Source of the DNA: Phaeodactylibacter sp.
GTDB taxonomy: Bacteria > Bacteroidota > Bacteroidia > Chitinophagales > Saprospiraceae
Length of the DNA stretch: 42,158 nt
Direction of reading: 5' to 3'
Assembly: GCA_024102975.1 (NCBI GenBank)
Contig: JAGFJD010000259.1
Coordinates: 1-42,158, forward strand
Part shown: in pieces, positions 39,457 through 42,158 of the stretch
Numbering within the stretch: the first letter of the stretch is position 1
Layout of the letters: each line of letters starts with the position of its first letter
Made by a program: the position numbers and the translations under genes
The notes under the pieces: model-generated
What the model was told of the DNA's origin: nothing
The model's database searches: none
What the model saw: the letters and a program-made list of their open reading frames with translations, nothing else

Positions 39457-42158
39457 TTACTGTAGTTTCACCACGCGGCCAGACTGTATACTTTCGCCGG
39501 CCTGCAGGCGGTAGAAATAGGTCCCCTCGGGCCAGGTATTGGCAGCAGGCAGTTGTACCTTCTGTCGGCCCGCGTCCAGGGCCAGCACCTCGGCGTATAC
39601 CTGTTTGCCACTGGCATTGAAGATGCTCAACCGGGCTTCCAATGCCGCCGGGGCGGAGATGTGGAAGGGCAGGCCCTGCCGGAAGGGGTTGGGCACAGGA
39701 GTGATGCTAAGGGCCTCGCTGCCCGCTGCCCCAATGCCGGGCGCGGGCCGGCCACCTTCTTCCAGGGATTGCAGGCGTACCTCCAGGGCAGTGCCATTGT
39801 TGGTGAAGGCCAGGGGGCGCAGCAAAGCGCTGTCGATGCTGAGGTGGGACAGGGCATCCTCCACTTCGCCCTGGGGGGTGAATACCAGGCTGAGGATATT
39901 GTCATTGGGGGAGAAAGACGTACTATCTCCGGTTAGGTCGTACCAGGCCAGCCGCACCACGCCATCGGCTTCCTCCTGAAAGCTGTAGGCACTGGAATCC
40001 ACCAGCATGGCATCTTGCACAAAGCCGCTGAAGCTGAGATAGTTGGTGTCAAAGCGTAAGGCAAACTGCAAGGCGGCTAAATAGGCCGCGTTGTCCGGCG
40101 CCAAGTCTACGCGCACGTCATTTTCTCCGCTGCCCTCAGGAGGGGCGTTTTCCTCCAGGGCAATGACAAATTCCCCTCTGGTAAGAAGGCCTTCGGCGCA
40201 ACTACAATCCACATCGCCAACTTTAATGGCGTCAAAGCAGGCCTTATAGCCCGTGTCCGAACTATACTCCAGGCACTCTGGCACCCCATTTGCCAATGGG
40301 TTTGTATTTGGAAAGTCATAAAAGTCATAGCCGCAGGGGATAAAGCGCCAGTGTGGCCCTCCGGCAAGGGTAGGGCTGATGCCCAGGATGGCCCTCCTGA
40401 GTTCGATTTGATCCAGTGTCGTTACGCTATTATTGCCGTCGACATCGGCAGCGACGTATTGGCGAGGGTCGCCAAACCGTTCCACCCCCAGGAGGTGCTT
40501 GCTTATTAGCACCAAGTCTAATGTGCTGACGCCGCAAAACAAGTCTTCGGTATCCGTTTTGCAGGCGGCGAGCACATACGACTCCCCCTGCGCGCAATCC
40601 GGGGTTTGGAAGTAGCCTTCTTTGCTGCTCGTGTAAGTGGATTCGCAAGGAGGCAGCGCAGCGCAGGAACAGGAAGTGGTGCCGGCCGGCAATACACAGA
40701 TGTCCACGCCTTCGACCGGGGCTCTTAAAAAAGGGTGATCATAGCACCCCATAGCCACTTCGCCCACCGGGAAATCGCCGGCATCGCCTATGGTAAAGCC
40801 TTTGTCCAGCGCGGAAATCACACATAAGCCGTCGTCGATGTCGAGGTTGTTCCACTTCGCTCGCCGGACCTTTAGGTTATTGATGCTGACGCAGTTGGCC
40901 GTGCTGCTGACAATGATATCAAATACTTTGGCGGGGTAGGCATTCGTAGCGCTTTGGCAAAGGCCGAAAGCCACTACTTTGCTGTTCTCCCGGATTTCAA
41001 TGCACTGCCCGTTTTGGGGATAATTGGGGCCTTGAGAGGCACAGGAGGTGCCGGGGCAGTATTGAGGTGCTGCGGTGCTGGCTGTAAGCGGGTCAATAAT
41101 GGCATCGCCGCTACTTATCAATTCAATTTCCAACAGCAGGTTGTCAATCTCAAAAATATCAGTACCTGAAAAAAGATCTGTAGCAGATAACAACACCGGG
41201 AATTTATACTTGCCCTCTTCAATGATTTCCGGTGCTTCTATCGTCACTTCCAGCCCTTCGGCATCTAGGCAGGGGAAGGATTCGTTTTGGAAGGTAACGG
41301 CGCCGGCACTGCCCAGTTCCGGGGAGCAGCAGGCACCGCCGACACTTGAATCGTACTCCTGTATGCGGGCAAAGTCAAAAGTGAAGTTGATCTTTCCGCC
41401 GGCGATGGGCTCGGTGGGGGTGTTGACCGTGATTTTGGCTAAATCGGCTTCGCCGTTGGGGTTGAGGTCGAGGGTGAAGGTGTTGCCAACATCAGGAATA
41501 AAAGTACCGCTGAGATAGCCATTTCCAGCGGATAGGCTTGGAGCATTAAGGGATGAAATAGGTTCAACATCCAATCCTCCATACACATCCTCATACGAAA
41601 TACCAAAATCCAGCCGTTCCAGGACGATGGTGCCACCCATATTGTCTTCATCCCGTATCTTCAGCAGAATTTCGACGGTAGCCGCCGAGAGGGTCGAAGG
41701 ATCCGGGTATTCCAGGAAGACTTTCACGTCGCGGCTTTCGCTGGTGCAGGTGGCCGGCACGGGCCCTTCGAAGGGCAGGCCGACCGGGGAAATGGTGAAG
41801 TGGCTTTTGTCGCATTGGAAATTGGGTAAAGACGTACAGCCAAAGTTGAGGTCAATGTCGGTGAAATCAAAACTGAAGGCCTCTCCCGGGTCCACCCGTA
41901 CAATGACTTCAAAGAGCGGTGGCTGCAATGGGCCAAAGCTATAGCCTGTACTAACATGGTTGCCCATTATTTCAAACCCGGTTTGGTTGTTGGTAATATT
42001 AAACGCATCAAAACCTGAGTCCCAAATGACATCCTCAATCCTGGCGTTTCCGCCGCTTACCGTACCGGAAAGGTCGAAATCACAAGCGGTGAGGGGGTTC
42101 AGGTTCTGGTTGGCAAGAAGGAGGACGGGGACTTTCACGGTAAAACAGTCCAGCGGTT
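39457..42158 (-). CDS. T9SS-secreted dockerin/cohesin-like surface protein (5' partial)
   Basis: The frame is open to the window edge, so the protein lacks its N-terminus; at least 900 residues are visible. The first codons (PLDCFTVKVPVLLLANQNLN) already read like a cohesin-type domain, so the GTG at 42138 is probably internal. Several beta domains with paired cysteines follow. In the middle comes a dockerin-like pair: LFCGVSTLDLVLISKHLLG and ADVDGNNSVTTLDQIELRRA, with D-x-D-x-N-x-S calcium loops. Next is a second cohesin-like domain (VRVDLAPDNAAYLAALQFAL, FDTNYLSFSGFV, ILSLVFTPQG). A type A sorting domain ends the protein (ITPVPNPFRQGLPF, GTYFYRLQAGES, RVVKLQ). It would be exported by T9SS as a large surface or adhesin protein. 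Confidence 0.88.
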   Translation of the reverse strand, partial: PLDCFTVKVPVLLLANQNLNPLTACDFDLSGTVSGGNARIEDVIWDSGFDAFNITNNQTGFEIMGNHVSTGYSFGPLQPPLFEVIVRVDPGEAFSFDFTDIDLNFGCTSLPNFQCDKSHFTISPVGLPFEGPVPATCTSESRDVKVFLEYPDPSTLSAATVEILLKIRDEDNMGGTIVLERLDFGISYEDVYGGLDVEPISSLNAPSLSAGNGYLSGTFIPDVGNTFTLDLNPNGEADLAKITVNTPTEPIAGGKINFTFDFARIQEYDSSVGGACCSPELGSAGAVTFQNESFPCLDAEGLEVTIEAPEIIEEGKYKFPVLLSATDLFSGTDIFEIDNLLLEIELISSGDAIIDPLTASTAAPQYCPGTSCASQGPNYPQNGQCIEIRENSKVVAFGLCQSATNAYPAKVFDIIVSSTANCVSINNLKVRRAKWNNLDIDDGLCVISALDKGFTIGDAGDFPVGEVAMGCYDHPFLRAPVEGVDICVLPAGTTSCSCAALPPCESTYTSSKEGYFQTPDCAQGESYVLAACKTDTEDLFCGVSTLDLVLISKHLLGVERFGDPRQYVAADVDGNNSVTTLDQIELRRAILGISPTLAGGPHWRFIPCGYDFYDFPNTNPLANGVPECLEYSSDTGYKACFDAIKVGDVDCSCAEGLLTRGEFVIALEENAPPEGSGENDVRVDLAPDNAAYLAALQFALRFDTNYLSFSGFVQDAMLVDSSAYSFQEEADGVVRLAWYDLTGDSTSFSPNDNILSLVFTPQGEVEDALSHLSIDSALLRPLAFTNNGTALEVRLQSLEEGGRPAPGIGAAGSEALSITPVPNPFRQGLPFHISAPAALEARLSIFNASGKQVYAEVLALDAGRQKVQLPAANTWPEGTYFYRLQAGESIQSGRVVKLQ

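Overview
The window looks like a chromosomal segment of a Bacteroidota bacterium, most likely of the Saprospiraceae/Lewinella type. The phylum is well supported by a SusC/SusD pair, three proteins with type IX secretion (T9SS) C-terminal sorting domains, promoters of the TTTG...TAnnTTTG type and starts without clear Shine-Dalgarno sequences. The family-level guess rests on overall protein style only. No rRNA, tRNA, CRISPR array, integrase or complete insertion sequence was seen.

Layout. 281-3411: an exported, C-terminally anchored TPR-CHAT protein followed by a 53-codon ORF and a strong terminator. 3573-4410: a small exported protein whose upstream operon partner is a broken gene containing a piece of a dispersed palindromic repeat. 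4411-9448: a DUF3089 lipoprotein hydrolase, a Tat-exported PLP aminotransferase, 3-methyladenine glycosylase I (tag), an exported glucosaminidase, a truncated GH127-like pseudogene ending at a repeat, and a DUF1295 membrane protein. 9541-18260: a minus-strand operon encoding, in transcription order, a GH3-beta-lactamase-type fusion, SusC and SusD. It is bracketed by two inverted, nearly identical 104-bp double palindromes. 18356-26409: mostly housekeeping genes (a TMTC-like glycosyltransferase with TPRs, TesB thioesterase, TrhO, ProB with a coupled small ORF, and a family 2 glycosyltransferase). 26506-31762: a visibly AT-richer block with a membrane-tethered beta-sandwich protein, a tail-fibre-like protein, a T9SS-secreted protein and an Rpn/PD-(D/E)XK nuclease-like protein. 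31966-37409: an M1-family peptidase and three small exported proteins. 37501-42158: two T9SS cargo proteins, one a six-repeat YCF48/BNR-type propeller and one with dockerin-like and cohesin-like segments that runs off the window edge.

How the genes work together. The clearest functional unit is the GH3-beta-lactamase/SusC/SusD operon. It would capture and import an oligosaccharide or muropeptide at the outer membrane and process an N-acetylglucosaminyl substrate in the periplasm. The most speculative unit is the CHAT protein with its downstream small ORF, which could be a protease and partner. A second theme is repeat-driven remodelling: at least six kinds of short inverted or tandem repeat sit between genes, and two pseudogenes carry or end at such repeats.
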